DNA of 64,000 nucleotides, from the NCBI RefSeq assembly GCF_000378825.1, contig NZ_KB900388.1, positions 419,578 through 483,577 on the forward strand, written 5' to 3'. Under the pieces are notes generated by a model. That model was not told the DNA's origin and did no database searches. It was given only the letters and a program-made list of their open reading frames with translations. This DNA is from Salinispora vitiensis (lineage in GTDB: Bacteria; Actinomycetota; Actinomycetes; Mycobacteriales; Micromonosporaceae). The position numbers and the translations under genes are program-made. This document shows, piece by piece, positions 1 to 8,564 of the stretch (its first letter is position 1; the number at the start of each line of letters is the position of its first letter).

Positions 1-177
1 GTGGTGGCGGTCAACCCCGCCGCCCGGAGTCAGGGGCTGTCGGCGGCGGATCTGGTCAAGGTAGCCTTCGCCGGTCGGGGCGGGGGCAGCCCCGAGTTGG
101 CGCAGGGGGGCGGTCTGCCCGCGGCGGAGGCGCCGGGGCTGCTCCGCACCGTCGAGAATGCCATCGCCGGAGCGTAA
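1..177 (+). CDS. alaS: Alanyl-tRNA synthetase, C-terminal end (partial)
   Basis: The window opens inside this gene; only the last 58 codons before the TAA stop are present. They carry the glycine-rich end of the DHHA1 domain ([14 protein letters not shown]), the usual near-terminal signature of alanyl-tRNA synthetase, where the domain helps bind tRNA-Ala. The following order ruvX-mltG-aroE is the standard actinobacterial context for alaS, which supports the call. The catalytic and editing domains lie upstream of the window. A gap of 64 bases separates the stop from ruvX. Confidence 0.85.
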   Translation: MVAVNPAARSQGLSAADLVKVAFAGRGGGSPELAQGGGLPAAEAPGLLRTVENAIAGA

Positions 178-241
178 GGTGCCGGGGGATACCCGGTGCC
201 GGAGGCGCAGCCCGCTCGTTCTCTCAGGGAGGTGACCATTC

Positions 242-703
242 GTGGCGCAGTGGTCCCGGGGCGTACGCCTCGGGGTGGATGTCGGACAGGTCCGGGTCGG
301 CGTGGCTCGGTCCGACCCGCACGGCGTCCTGGCTACGCCGCTGGTCACCCTCGCCCGGGATCGCACCGCCGAGCCGGAGGCGGTCCCCAGCGACATGGCC
401 GAGCTGGCCGCGTTGGTGACCGAACACGAGGCGGTCGAGGTGGTGGTTGGTCTGCCGGTGAATCTCGCCGGTCGGCAGGGCCCCGCCGCCGTACACGTGC
501 AGACGTATGTCGGTCGTCTGGTCGAGGTGATTTCGCCTGTGCCGGTGACGCTCGCCGACGAGCGCATGTCGACGGTGGTGGCTAGCCGTAGGCTTGCTGA
601 GCGTGGCGTTCGGGGGCGGCGGCAGCGGGCGGTGGTGGACCAGGCGGCCGCGGTGGAAATCCTGCAGAGCTGGCTCGACGCGCAGCGGAGGCGGATGCAA
701 TGA
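242..703 (+). CDS. ruvX: Putative Holliday junction resolvase / pre-16S rRNA nuclease YqgF
   Basis: 153 residues, the normal size for the RuvX/YqgF family of RNase H-fold nucleases, which mature the 5' end of 16S rRNA and have been proposed as Holliday junction resolvases. The first strand holds the family motif LGVDVGQVRVGVA with the putative catalytic Asp13; GLPVNLAG and ADERMST (conserved acidic pair) follow, and the C-terminal VDQAAAVEIL supplies the last conserved Asp. The GTG start at 242 is favoured because a good ribosome site (ggaggtga) lies just upstream. The stop overlaps the mltG start by four bases (ATGA), so the two are translationally coupled. Confidence 0.9.
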   Translation: MAQWSRGVRLGVDVGQVRVGVARSDPHGVLATPLVTLARDRTAEPEAVPSDMAELAALVTEHEAVEVVVGLPVNLAGRQGPAAVHVQTYVGRLVEVISPVPVTLADERMSTVVASRRLAERGVRGRRQRAVVDQAAAVEILQSWLDAQRRRMQ

Positions 704-1911
704 TCGAGGAGCTGGACCCCGGTTTTGATAGCGATCGGGGAGAGAAGGGCCGGCATCGGCGCGGCTATGTGCGTAAGCGTCAACGCGAGCGCGAACGCCA
801 GCGTGGCTCGGGCGGTGGGCGCGGCAAGACCGTGCTGGCCCTGCTGCTGACCTTGACTCTACTCGGCGGCCTCGGTGGTGGCGCCTACTACGGCTTCGAC
901 CGGATTCAGAACTTTCTCGGCACGCCCGACTACGACGGTTCCGGGACCGACGCGGTGACGGTCGAGATCCCGGAGGGGGCCCCGATCGCGGCCATCGCGG
1001 TCACGCTTTACGAGGCCGGGGTGGTCAAGAGCACCAAGGCTTTCGTCAATGCGGCGGAGGACAACAGGCAGAGCAAGAACATCCAGCCCGGCCAGTACGA
1101 GTTGCGTAAGCAGATGAGTGGCGAGTACGCCGTGGCCGCGATGCTGGACCCGAAGAACCGGGTCGTGAACGGGATCACCGTGCCCGAGGGGCGGACCGCG
1201 AAGAGCATCTACAAGCTACTCGCCGAGGAGACCGAGATTCCGGTGGAGGAGTTCGAGGCGGCGGCGAAGGATCCGCTCGCGCTCGGTGTCCCGGAGTGGT
1301 GGTTCACGCGGACGGATGACCGGACGGTCGAGCCGTCGATCGAGGGCTTCCTCTTCCCCGACACCTACGAGCTTCCCCCGGACCCCACGGCGCAGTCGAT
1401 TCTCGCGCTGATGGTGGAGCGATTCCTCACCGTCGCCGAGGAGCTGGAGTTCGTGGACCGGGTGGAGAACGAACGCCAGATCGCGCCGTACGAGGCGCTG
1501 ATCGTCGCGTCGCTCGCCCAAGCCGAAGCCGGTACTCCGGAGGATCTGGGCAAGGTCGCCCGCGTCGCCTACAACCGGGTCTATGGCGAGTTCCAGTGCA
1601 ACTGCCTGGAGATGGATGTCACGGTCAACTACTACCTGGAGTTGACCGGCCAGGAGACCAAGACCTCGGCCGAGATGACCCAGGATGAGCTGCTCGACAC
1701 CAAGAGCCCGTACAGCCGCAAGCTCAAGGGTCTGATCCCCACACCGATCAACAATCCGGGTCGGCTGGCGTTGGAAGGCGCGATGGATCCGCCGCCGGGT
1801 AAGTGGCTCTTCTTCGTCGCGATCAACAAGGAGGGGGAGTCCGCCTTCGCGGAAACCTACGAGGAGCAGCTGCGCAACGAGGCCAAGGCGAGGGAGGCGG
1901 GTGTCATCTGA
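700..1911 (+). CDS. mltG: Endolytic murein transglycosylase MltG (YceG-like)
   Basis: 403 residues. A basic, charged N-terminal cytoplasmic stretch (1-43) is followed by one membrane segment (about 45-64) and an extracytoplasmic YceG domain. A LysM-like part (about 85-120) precedes the catalytic region with EGFLFPDTYELP and IVASLAQAEAG; Glu276 in the latter matches the catalytic glutamate of the family. The C-terminal PINNPGRLALEGAMDPP and FVAINKEG blocks are also typical. MltG cleaves nascent glycan strands in peptidoglycan and is thought to end chain growth. The ATG overlaps the ruvX stop, and the stop lies inside the aroE start region, so ruvX-mltG-aroE form one transcription unit. Confidence 0.93.
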   Translation: MIEELDPGFDSDRGEKGRHRRGYVRKRQRERERQRGSGGGRGKTVLALLLTLTLLGGLGGGAYYGFDRIQNFLGTPDYDGSGTDAVTVEIPEGAPIAAIAVTLYEAGVVKSTKAFVNAAEDNRQSKNIQPGQYELRKQMSGEYAVAAMLDPKNRVVNGITVPEGRTAKSIYKLLAEETEIPVEEFEAAAKDPLALGVPEWWFTRTDDRTVEPSIEGFLFPDTYELPPDPTAQSILALMVERFLTVAEELEFVDRVENERQIAPYEALIVASLAQAEAGTPEDLGKVARVAYNRVYGEFQCNCLEMDVTVNYYLELTGQETKTSAEMTQDELLDTKSPYSRKLKGLIPTPINNPGRLALEGAMDPPPGKWLFFVAINKEGESAFAETYEEQLRNEAKAREAGVI

Positions 1912-2728
1912 GCACCGGCGGGCGGCGGTGGTCGGCGACCCGATCACACATTCCCTCTCCCCGCTGATCCACAACGCTGGCTACGCCGCGGTCGGTTTGA
2001 ACGACTGGTCGTACACCCGCTTCGAGTGCGCCCAGGCGCAGCTGCCGGCTCTGGTCGCCGGCCTGGGCCCGGAGTGGGCGGGGCTTTCGGTCACCATGCC
2101 GGGCAAGGAGGCGGCGCTCGCGGTGGCGGCAACGGCGTCGCCGGTCGCGGCCGCTGTCGGGGCGGCCAACACCCTGGTACGCCGGCCGGACGGCTCCTGG
2201 CACGCGGACAACACCGATGTCGCCGGCATGGTGGAGGTGCTGACCTCGGCCGGGGTTCGCCCGGAGTCGACGCTGACGGTGCTCGGTGCCGGTGGTACCG
2301 CCCGGGCGGCGGTGGCCGCGGCGGCGGCGTTGCGGGCTCGGGCGGTGACCGTGGTGGCCCGGCGGCAGTCGGCGATCGCCGAGTTGCGTCCGGTGGCCGC
2401 GGCGGTGGGCGTTCCGCTGACCGGAGTTCCCTGGGCCGACGCTGTTGCGGCCTGCTCCGCCGAGGTGGTGATCTCGACCGTGCCGGCCGGGGCCGCCGAT
2501 CCGCTCGCTACGGCGGTGGCGTGGCGGCCCGCCACCGTGCTTTTCGACGCCCTCTACGACCCCTGGCCGACCGCGCTCGCGGCCGCGGCCCAGACTGCCG
2601 GCTGCCGGGTCTGCTCTGGTCTGGATTTACTGCTGGCCCAGGCGGTCGGTCAGTTTGAGCAGTTCACCGGGGTGCCGGCGCCGCGGGCGGCGATGGCCGC
2701 CGCCCTCACGGCGGCTCGGGCTGGCTGA
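1901..2728 (+). CDS. aroE: Shikimate 5-dehydrogenase
   Basis: 275 residues. It reduces 3-dehydroshikimate to shikimate with NADPH in aromatic amino-acid synthesis. The N-terminal substrate domain shows HSLSPLIHN and VTMPGKEAAL with catalytic Lys69; NTDVAG supplies the paired Asp106. The NADP-binding Rossmann loop GAGGTARA is at about 129-136, and the C-terminal GLDLLLAQAV helix is conserved. The GTG start overlaps the end of mltG by 11 bases. The remaining shikimate genes (aroC, aroK, aroB, aroQ) resume only at 16456, after the polysaccharide locus, an unusual separation for actinobacteria, where these genes normally adjoin. Confidence 0.93.
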   Translation: MSSEHRRAAVVGDPITHSLSPLIHNAGYAAVGLNDWSYTRFECAQAQLPALVAGLGPEWAGLSVTMPGKEAALAVAATASPVAAAVGAANTLVRRPDGSWHADNTDVAGMVEVLTSAGVRPESTLTVLGAGGTARAAVAAAAALRARAVTVVARRQSAIAELRPVAAAVGVPLTGVPWADAVAACSAEVVISTVPAGAADPLATAVAWRPATVLFDALYDPWPTALAAAAQTAGCRVCSGLDLLLAQAVGQFEQFTGVPAPRAAMAAALTAARAG

Positions 2729-2820
2729 CTCCCGCAGCGGCGACTCGTACTGCGCCAGGGGGCGGTCCGGCGGCGTCATGCGCCGGGCGGGGAGGCCGCG
2801 TGCGGTCGGACCGCCGGGGC

Positions 2821-2872
2821 GGTGGGGCAAGTGCCAACCAATCGGTGGATATCGCTAACCGGGTGGGGCAAG
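2821..2872 (+). repeat. 11-bp direct repeat in the leader of the polysaccharide locus
   Basis: The sequence ggtggggcaag occurs exactly at 2821-2831 and again at 2862-2872, 41 bases apart, in the 179-base gap between aroE and the beta-propeller gene. The 5-base arms GTGCC (2831-2835) and GGCAC (2872-2876) could pair and bring the two copies together. This may be a structured RNA leader or a regulator-binding site; I could not match it to a known riboswitch class. Confidence 0.45.
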
Positions 2873-2907
2873 GCACGCTACGCGAGTTCTCACCCTGGAG
2901 GTATAGC

Positions 2908-4893
2908 GTGGCTGGCTTCTCGCTTCGTCGGCAGATTTCGGGTCGTCCTGTTCGGACGGCCGTGCTCTGCGCGGTAACCGTCGCGGCCGCGTTGCTCGTG
3001 CCGACCGCGGCCTCCGCCGCCGTCCCGCCGGTGCCCGAGACGCAGATCCTGGTGTCGAGCGATCCGGTTGACGAGACACCGCACGCCCGGGACGGCGAGG
3101 TCCGTGCCTTCGCGCAGATCGGCTCGACGGTGTACGTCGGCGGCACCTTCACGCAGATCCGACCGGACCCGACTGCGGCGTGGACCACCCGGCGCTATCT
3201 GTTCGGCTACGACAGGGCCACCGGGGAGATCTCGACGACCTTCCTGCCGATGCTTGACGGCGCGGTGAACACCCTGATCGCCGGTCCGAACGACACGTTG
3301 ATCGTTGGTGGGGCGTTCCGGAACGCCAACGGGGTGTCCCGGAAGAATCTGGTGGCGCTCGACCCGATCACCGGCGTCACCGTCGGCAGCTGGGTGGGCC
3401 GCTCCGACGGTGGCGTCGTGCGGGACATGACGCTGCACGGCGATTGGCTCTACCTGGCGGGCGCCTTCAACTGGGTGAACGGCACATCGCACGGCGGGCT
3501 CGCCCGACTGCACGCCAGCACGGGGGAGATCGATCCGACCTTCGCCGTCAACGCCACCGGGGGGCGACACGGCACCAGTTCGTATGTCTGGACCATCGAC
3601 GTGTCGCCGGATGGGGAGACGCTGGTTGCCGGGGGCAACTTCACGGATGTCGACGGCCTGTCGCGGAACCAGATGGTGTTGGTCGACCTCTCGGGCCCAC
3701 CGAGTGTCCTCGACTGGAGCACCGAGAAGTTCGTGCCGCCATGCAAAAACCCCGATGTTTTCATACATTACGTGCAGGATGTGAGGTTCGGTGGGGACGG
3801 CAGTTGGTTCGTCGTCGGCACCAACGGTGGAGCAGGTTGGCCCGCCGCGTACTGCGACGCGCTGGTGCGCTTCGAGACCGCGGCCCGCGGCGGCGGTCAG
3901 CTCGCCACCTGGGCGAACTACACCGGCAACGACACCATCACCTCGGTCGAGGTGGACAACAACGTCATCTATCTGGGTGGGCACTTCCGCTGGCTGAACA
4001 ACCCGAATGACCGCGACAGTGCCGGGGACGGTGCCATTGATCGGCTCGGGATAGCTGCGGTAACCCCAGCCACCGGAATGCCGGTGAACTGGAACCCCCG
4101 GCGCAGCGGTGGCTCGTCGCTGCCTCCCGGCGCCACTCCGTGGGGGTCCACCCTGCCGGTGCTCTGGCGGGGCGACGACGGGCTCTACTTCGGGCACAAC
4201 TCCGACGGCATGGGGGGCGAGTATCACGGCCGGCTCGGGATGTTCCCCCGCTCCGGTGGTCGGACGATCACCCCGAAGACCCCGTCGACCGCGACCAGCG
4301 GCAACCTCTATCTGGGCACCGGGGAGGGCGAGCTGACCCGGATTCCGTTCGACGGTACCGGCATCGGCGCACCGACCACAGTCAGCCAGCCGAACTACAC
4401 CGGCGCCGGGGCGACCTGGGGAATGAGTGACCGGATCTACTGGGCACGCACCGTCGCCGGTTCCCCGACGGGCAGCCGGATCGACATCTCGATGTTCCCT
4501 GGGGGAGTGGTCGGTGCCCCATGGCAGTCGTCCGGCTACAACGACTGGTTCGATGCGGCGGAGCTAACCGGCGCCTTCTTCCTCGACGGGCGCCTCCACT
4601 ACACCCGGGCCGACTCCGACGCCCTGCACTACCGGTACTTCGAGACGGACGGGAACTACCTCGGTGCCACCGAGTTCACGTTGCCCACCACCGGGGTCGA
4701 CTGGTCGACGGTGCGGGGCATGGCCTGGGTGGACGGCAAAATCGTGTACGGGAACACCGACGGGAACCTGCGCGGCGTCCCCTTCCGGCCCGGGGCCGAT
4801 CCGGTGGTGGACGGCGCGGAACACGTCCTGCTCGTGGCCCCGGGACCGGAGCTGACCTGGTCCACTCCGCGACTGTTCTTCGCTGTGCAGTAA
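2908..4893 (+). CDS. Secreted beta-propeller protein with delta-60-type repeats
   Basis: About 661 residues. GTG at 2908 is chosen because a ribosome site (ggaggt) lies 6-7 bases upstream and because it gives a classical signal peptide (basic start, hydrophobic core, cleavage near TAASAAVPP). Longer in-frame starts back to 2800 would bury that signal. The mature part repeats a strand-turn motif: YVGGTFTQI, IVGGAFRNANG, YLAGAFNWVNG, VAGGNFTDVDG, YLGGHFRWLNN. These resemble DUF5122 (delta-60) propeller blades. No enzyme motif is visible. As first gene of the polysaccharide locus it may bind or assemble the polymer outside the cell; that role is inference. Confidence 0.75.
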   Translation: MAGFSLRRQISGRPVRTAVLCAVTVAAALLVPTAASAAVPPVPETQILVSSDPVDETPHARDGEVRAFAQIGSTVYVGGTFTQIRPDPTAAWTTRRYLFGYDRATGEISTTFLPMLDGAVNTLIAGPNDTLIVGGAFRNANGVSRKNLVALDPITGVTVGSWVGRSDGGVVRDMTLHGDWLYLAGAFNWVNGTSHGGLARLHASTGEIDPTFAVNATGGRHGTSSYVWTIDVSPDGETLVAGGNFTDVDGLSRNQMVLVDLSGPPSVLDWSTEKFVPPCKNPDVFIHYVQDVRFGGDGSWFVVGTNGGAGWPAAYCDALVRFETAARGGGQLATWANYTGNDTITSVEVDNNVIYLGGHFRWLNNPNDRDSAGDGAIDRLGIAAVTPATGMPVNWNPRRSGGSSLPPGATPWGSTLPVLWRGDDGLYFGHNSDGMGGEYHGRLGMFPRSGGRTITPKTPSTATSGNLYLGTGEGELTRIPFDGTGIGAPTTVSQPNYTGAGATWGMSDRIYWARTVAGSPTGSRIDISMFPGGVVGAPWQSSGYNDWFDAAELTGAFFLDGRLHYTRADSDALHYRYFETDGNYLGATEFTLPTTGVDWSTVRGMAWVDGKIVYGNTDGNLRGVPFRPGADPVVDGAEHVLLVAPGPELTWSTPRLFFAVQ

Positions 4894-4913
4894 GCGACTG
4901 ACCGTCGTCGATT

Positions 4914-5522
4914 ATGGTGGATGGTTCACGTTGGCCGACGGCAATCTTTGCCGTTGTCCCCGGGAGCTGGGGAGGATCGTTGCGGGGTATCCGCCGTGGT
5001 GTTGGGGTAAGAGCCGCGTTCGCGTTGAAGCGCGGCTGGTACCGGTTGCGCTATCCGGGGCTGAGCCTCGGCCGGGATGTGGAGATTCGTGGGCGGATCC
5101 GGCTCCGCCGTGGTGTGCGGGTGCACCTCGGTGACCGGACCCGGATCAACAAGCTGGTGCGGTTCGCCGGTCCGGGCGAGGTTCGAATCGGCGCCGAGTG
5201 CCTGCTGAGTGCGACCTGGGTCGGTGTCTGGACCTCGGTCACGATTGGAGACCGCTGCCTGTTGTCGAACTGTGAGGTGCGGGACAACGACTTCCACAAT
5301 CTGCGGCCCGAGGTGCGACACGACCCGCCCACCCCACGTACCCGAGCGCCGATCGTCCTGGAGGACAACGTCTGGATCGGCGCACACGCACTCGTACTGA
5401 AGGGTGTGCGGATCGGTCGGGACAGTGTGGTGGGCACCGCAACGGTGGTGCGGACGGATGTCCCGCCCCGGGTGGTGGTTATCGGAAACCCCCAGCAGAC
5501 CGTGAAGAGTTTCGATGACTAG
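4914..5522 (+). CDS. Left-handed beta-helix (hexapeptide repeat) acyltransferase
   Basis: 202 residues from ATG 4914. Repeated hexapeptide turns (VEIRGRIRL, VRIGAECLL, VTIGDRCLL, VWIGAHALVLKGVRIGRDSVVG) end in VIGNPQQTVKSF, the usual close of CysE/LacA/NodL-type O-acyltransferases. The DNDFHN stretch probably holds the catalytic histidine. In this locus it most likely acetylates a sugar of the repeat unit; the substrate is not determinable from sequence. A TTG at 4980, four bases after ggagg, is a plausible alternative start that would remove 22 residues without touching the repeat domain. The stop overlaps the next start by eight bases. Confidence 0.82.
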   Translation: MVDGSRWPTAIFAVVPGSWGGSLRGIRRGVGVRAAFALKRGWYRLRYPGLSLGRDVEIRGRIRLRRGVRVHLGDRTRINKLVRFAGPGEVRIGAECLLSATWVGVWTSVTIGDRCLLSNCEVRDNDFHNLRPEVRHDPPTPRTRAPIVLEDNVWIGAHALVLKGVRIGRDSVVGTATVVRTDVPPRVVVIGNPQQTVKSFDD

Positions 5523-7209
5523 CGCCGGTGGTGGCGGCTGGACCGCCAACGCCGCCGCCGGCGGGGGGACACCGGGTCGAATGGTCACCTTGACCGACCT
5601 GCTCCGCGTGCCGCTGCACCGGATCCGGGTACTGGCCGGCACGGCCGCACTCGGGCTGCTCGCCGCACTCGGCTATGTGCTGCTGGTGCCGAGCGCGGTG
5701 ACCGCCGACGCCGTGGTGGCGGTCCGACCGGTGGTCACCGACGCCTTCACGCCGAGCGGCGCTTCCGCCGACCGTGCGGTGAACATGAACGTGGAGCGCG
5801 GCATCGCCACCGGGACCGACGTGGTGCGGCGGCTGATGGACGCCACCGGCCGGGACCAGCGTGACGTGCAGGACGCGCTCGAACTCGAGGTGCCCACCGG
5901 CGGCCAGATCCTGCGTTTCCGATTCACCGCGAACTCACCCCAGGACGCGGTGGCGGGCGTCAACCTCGCCGCCACGGCCTACCTCGACGTGCGCCGCACC
6001 ATGTACGAGCAGCAGCGGGCGGACATCCTGCGCTCGTACGACCAGAGCATCAGCGAGGTGCAGGCCCAGCAGGCGGCGTTGCAACGTCGGATTGCCAGTG
6101 CTCGGGAGGGCGAGGCGGATGCGGCGGTGGCCGAGCTGTCCGGTGTGAACAGCCAACTGGTCCAGCTCGGTTCGGCCCGGACCGAGATCGCGGCGGTTGA
6201 TGTCAACCCGGGCTGGGTCACCCGCGAGGCGGAGCCGGACCTGGTCCCCACGGGTGGTGACCGACTGCTCCACCTGCTCGCGGGACTCCTGGGTGGTGTG
6301 CTGCTCGGCGTCATGCTGGCCTATGGGTGGGAGTCGGTGGACCGGCGCATCCGGTCGGTTGACGACGGCCGGGACGCGACCGGCCTGCCACTGCTCGGTA
6401 CCGCCCGCGGCCCGAAGCCACGCAGCTCGCGGCAGGCCGTGGATGCCGACATCCGGTACGTGGCGATGGCCATCGCCGGGCGGACTCGGGAACCGGCCCG
6501 GATCGTGTTGTTGACCACCCGGGGGGATCAGACCGCGATGAGCGCCGGGCTGGCGGTGGCGCTCGCCGGGACCGGCCGGGAGGTGTACCTCGCTGATGAC
6601 ACCGGTCGTCTGGGGCGGTTGCGTAGTGAGGTGCTGGCCGGTGTGGCGCGATTGCCGGCCACGGCGCACTCCGCCCGGCCGCCGGCGCCGCAGCAGCGCC
6701 AGGAACGGCGGACCGCCCCCGTTGATGAGGTTACCGATCCGATCGCCGTCCGGCGACCATCCCCGCACCCGACCGCTGCTCCCCGCCCGACCGTTCTTCC
6801 CAGCCAGACCACCGTCCACCAGACGACCGGCGCCGGCAACGGTACTGCTGCCAACCGCCTGGCCTCCGACGACCCGGAAGGCACGATCCCGCTGCCCCGG
6901 ATCGCCTCCACCGCGTCGATCAATGGGAAGAGCGCCGTCGGAGCGCCTGCCGACGCCGTTGCGGTGGGCGCCGGCACCATCCGGTTCGGGACTTGGGGGC
7001 AGCGGGCGGCCAGCGCACTGGTGCTTTTCAACGCCCCACCGGCCGAGGCCGATGAGCGGGGTGTCGCGGCGGCCCGGCAGGGGGTCGCGGTGGTGGTGGT
7101 CGAGCAGGACCAGACCCGGCAGAGCGACCTACGTCGGCTGGCGGAGCGGCTGCGAGCGGCCGGTGTGGTCCCGCTCGGCTTCGTCCTCACCCACCGTGGT
7201 CGGGGCTGA
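5515..7209 (+). CDS. Wzz-type chain-length protein fused to a degenerate tyrosine-kinase-like domain
   Basis: 564 residues. The N-terminal half has Wzz topology: membrane segment at about 39-59, an extracytoplasmic region with a predicted coiled coil (about 160-215, rich in Gln, Ala and Glu), and a second membrane segment at about 252-270. The cytoplasmic half resembles a bacterial tyrosine kinase (CpsD/Wzc), but where Walker A should be it reads LLTTRGDQTAMSAG, with no GK[ST]. The A' site reads VYLADD rather than LLVDAD, and the B site reads LFNAPPAEAD. A Pro/Thr-rich insertion (about 380-470) splits the fold, and no terminal tyrosine cluster is present. I infer a regulator of polymer length without kinase activity. 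Confidence 0.78.
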   Translation: MTSAGGGGWTANAAAGGGTPGRMVTLTDLLRVPLHRIRVLAGTAALGLLAALGYVLLVPSAVTADAVVAVRPVVTDAFTPSGASADRAVNMNVERGIATGTDVVRRLMDATGRDQRDVQDALELEVPTGGQILRFRFTANSPQDAVAGVNLAATAYLDVRRTMYEQQRADILRSYDQSISEVQAQQAALQRRIASAREGEADAAVAELSGVNSQLVQLGSARTEIAAVDVNPGWVTREAEPDLVPTGGDRLLHLLAGLLGGVLLGVMLAYGWESVDRRIRSVDDGRDATGLPLLGTARGPKPRSSRQAVDADIRYVAMAIAGRTREPARIVLLTTRGDQTAMSAGLAVALAGTGREVYLADDTGRLGRLRSEVLAGVARLPATAHSARPPAPQQRQERRTAPVDEVTDPIAVRRPSPHPTAAPRPTVLPSQTTVHQTTGAGNGTAANRLASDDPEGTIPLPRIASTASINGKSAVGAPADAVAVGAGTIRFGTWGQRAASALVLFNAPPAEADERGVAAARQGVAVVVVEQDQTRQSDLRRLAERLRAAGVVPLGFVLTHRGRG

Positions 7210-7211
7210 CC

Positions 7212-8564
7212 GTGTCGCTGGGTGGGAGCTCGCCGCCCGCGCCGCCGCCACCGCGGCTGCCGATCTGGCCGCTGGCGTTGATGTTCGGCCTGGTGCCGAT
7301 CTGGTGGCTGGCCGGTGCGTTCTATCTGGGCTGGCCGTTGCTGGGTGCCGTGCTGCTGGCCCTACTGCTGGTCCGGGGCCGGGTTCCGCTGCCGCCCGGC
7401 ACCGGGATTTGGCTGCTTTTCCTCGCCGTCGTCCTGGTCAGCGCCACCCAGCTGGGGTCGCCCAGCTCAGTGTTGGCCTTTGGACTACGGCTGGGGTTCT
7501 ACGCCACCGCGCTGGTGGTCGGCGTCTACGTCTACGTGGTGGCCCGGGAGCGAGCCGGAGGCAGCGAGGTGCTCCTGCCCCTCTGCGCGTTCTGGCTCGG
7601 GCTGGTGGCGTTGGGCTGGCTTAGCGTGCTCGCCCCGCGGCTCGGCCTGACCACCCCGGTGGAGATCCTGCTGCCCGGCGCGATCGCCGCCGAACCATTC
7701 GTCCACGACATGGTCCACCTCTCCACCGCCGAGTACAGCGCCCGGTCAGCGGACCCGGTCTACCGGCCCGCGGCGCCGTACGCGTACACCAACAACTACG
7801 GCAGCGCGTACGCGATGGTGTTGCCCGCCGTGATCGCGGTGATCATGCTGCGGCGGCGGGGGGTGCTGCGCTGGCTGCTGCTCGGGTCGTTGCCGCTGTC
7901 CCTGGCACCGGCTTTCCTCACCCTGAACCGAGTGATGTTCCTCAGCCTCGGTGTCGGCCTGCTGGTGCTCGGTGTCCGTGCCGGTTGGCGCGGCAATACC
8001 CGGGTCGCCGCCTCGATTGTCGGGGTGGTGCTGGTGGGTCTCGTCGCCACCGTGTTCATCCCGGTGGCCCAGCTGATCGGGGACCGGGTCGGGAACAGCG
8101 ACACCAACACCGACCGGCTCGACCTCTACCGCGCGGTGCTCGCGCGGGTCGATGAGTCGCCGTGGCTCGGCCACGGTGCTCCGGCGAACGTCGACACCGT
8201 CTCGGCCGAGGCACCGATCGGTACCCAGGGGCAGTTGTGGATGGTGCTGTTCAGCCACGGGATCCCCGCCCTGCTGTGCTTTCTGGCCTGGTTCGTCGTG
8301 GCCGCCCTCCGCTGCGCCCGGGCGGGCTCCCCGGCGGGGCAGTGGCTGGCGATCGTTCCGTTGGTGTGCCTGGTGCAGATCCCCTTCTACGGCCTGGCCA
8401 ACCAGAATCTCGCCGTCGCCTTCTACGCGGTCGCCTTCGCCATGGCACGCACCGAGGGCGAGCGGGCGCCACGGCCCCTACCCCCGCTGGACCCCGGCCG
8501 GGCTGGACCGGCACGAGGGCGGCCCGCCCGGCTGCCGACGACTCTCGGTCGGGCGGCGGCATGA
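7212..8564 (+). CDS. O-antigen ligase / Wzy-type polysaccharide polymerase
   Basis: 450 residues, strongly hydrophobic, with about ten membrane segments and a large extracytoplasmic loop near 150-200 that carries VYRPAAPYAYTNNYGSAYA. The motif PWLGHGAPANVD at about 317-328 matches the PxxGxG element of the O-antigen ligase/polymerase superfamily. Such proteins join lipid-linked repeat units outside the membrane. The GTG start follows the Wzz-like gene by two bases, and the stop overlaps the flippase ATG. Polymerase rather than ligase is inferred from the presence of Wzz- and Wzx-like partners. Confidence 0.78.
   Translation: MSLGGSSPPAPPPPRLPIWPLALMFGLVPIWWLAGAFYLGWPLLGAVLLALLLVRGRVPLPPGTGIWLLFLAVVLVSATQLGSPSSVLAFGLRLGFYATALVVGVYVYVVARERAGGSEVLLPLCAFWLGLVALGWLSVLAPRLGLTTPVEILLPGAIAAEPFVHDMVHLSTAEYSARSADPVYRPAAPYAYTNNYGSAYAMVLPAVIAVIMLRRRGVLRWLLLGSLPLSLAPAFLTLNRVMFLSLGVGLLVLGVRAGWRGNTRVAASIVGVVLVGLVATVFIPVAQLIGDRVGNSDTNTDRLDLYRAVLARVDESPWLGHGAPANVDTVSAEAPIGTQGQLWMVLFSHGIPALLCFLAWFVVAALRCARAGSPAGQWLAIVPLVCLVQIPFYGLANQNLAVAFYAVAFAMARTEGERAPRPLPPLDPGRAGPARGRPARLPTTLGRAAA

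Noticed and set aside
5180..5200. tRNA T-loop-like sequence ggttcgaatc
   Set aside because: It lies inside the hexapeptide acyltransferase gene, and no cloverleaf can be drawn around it.
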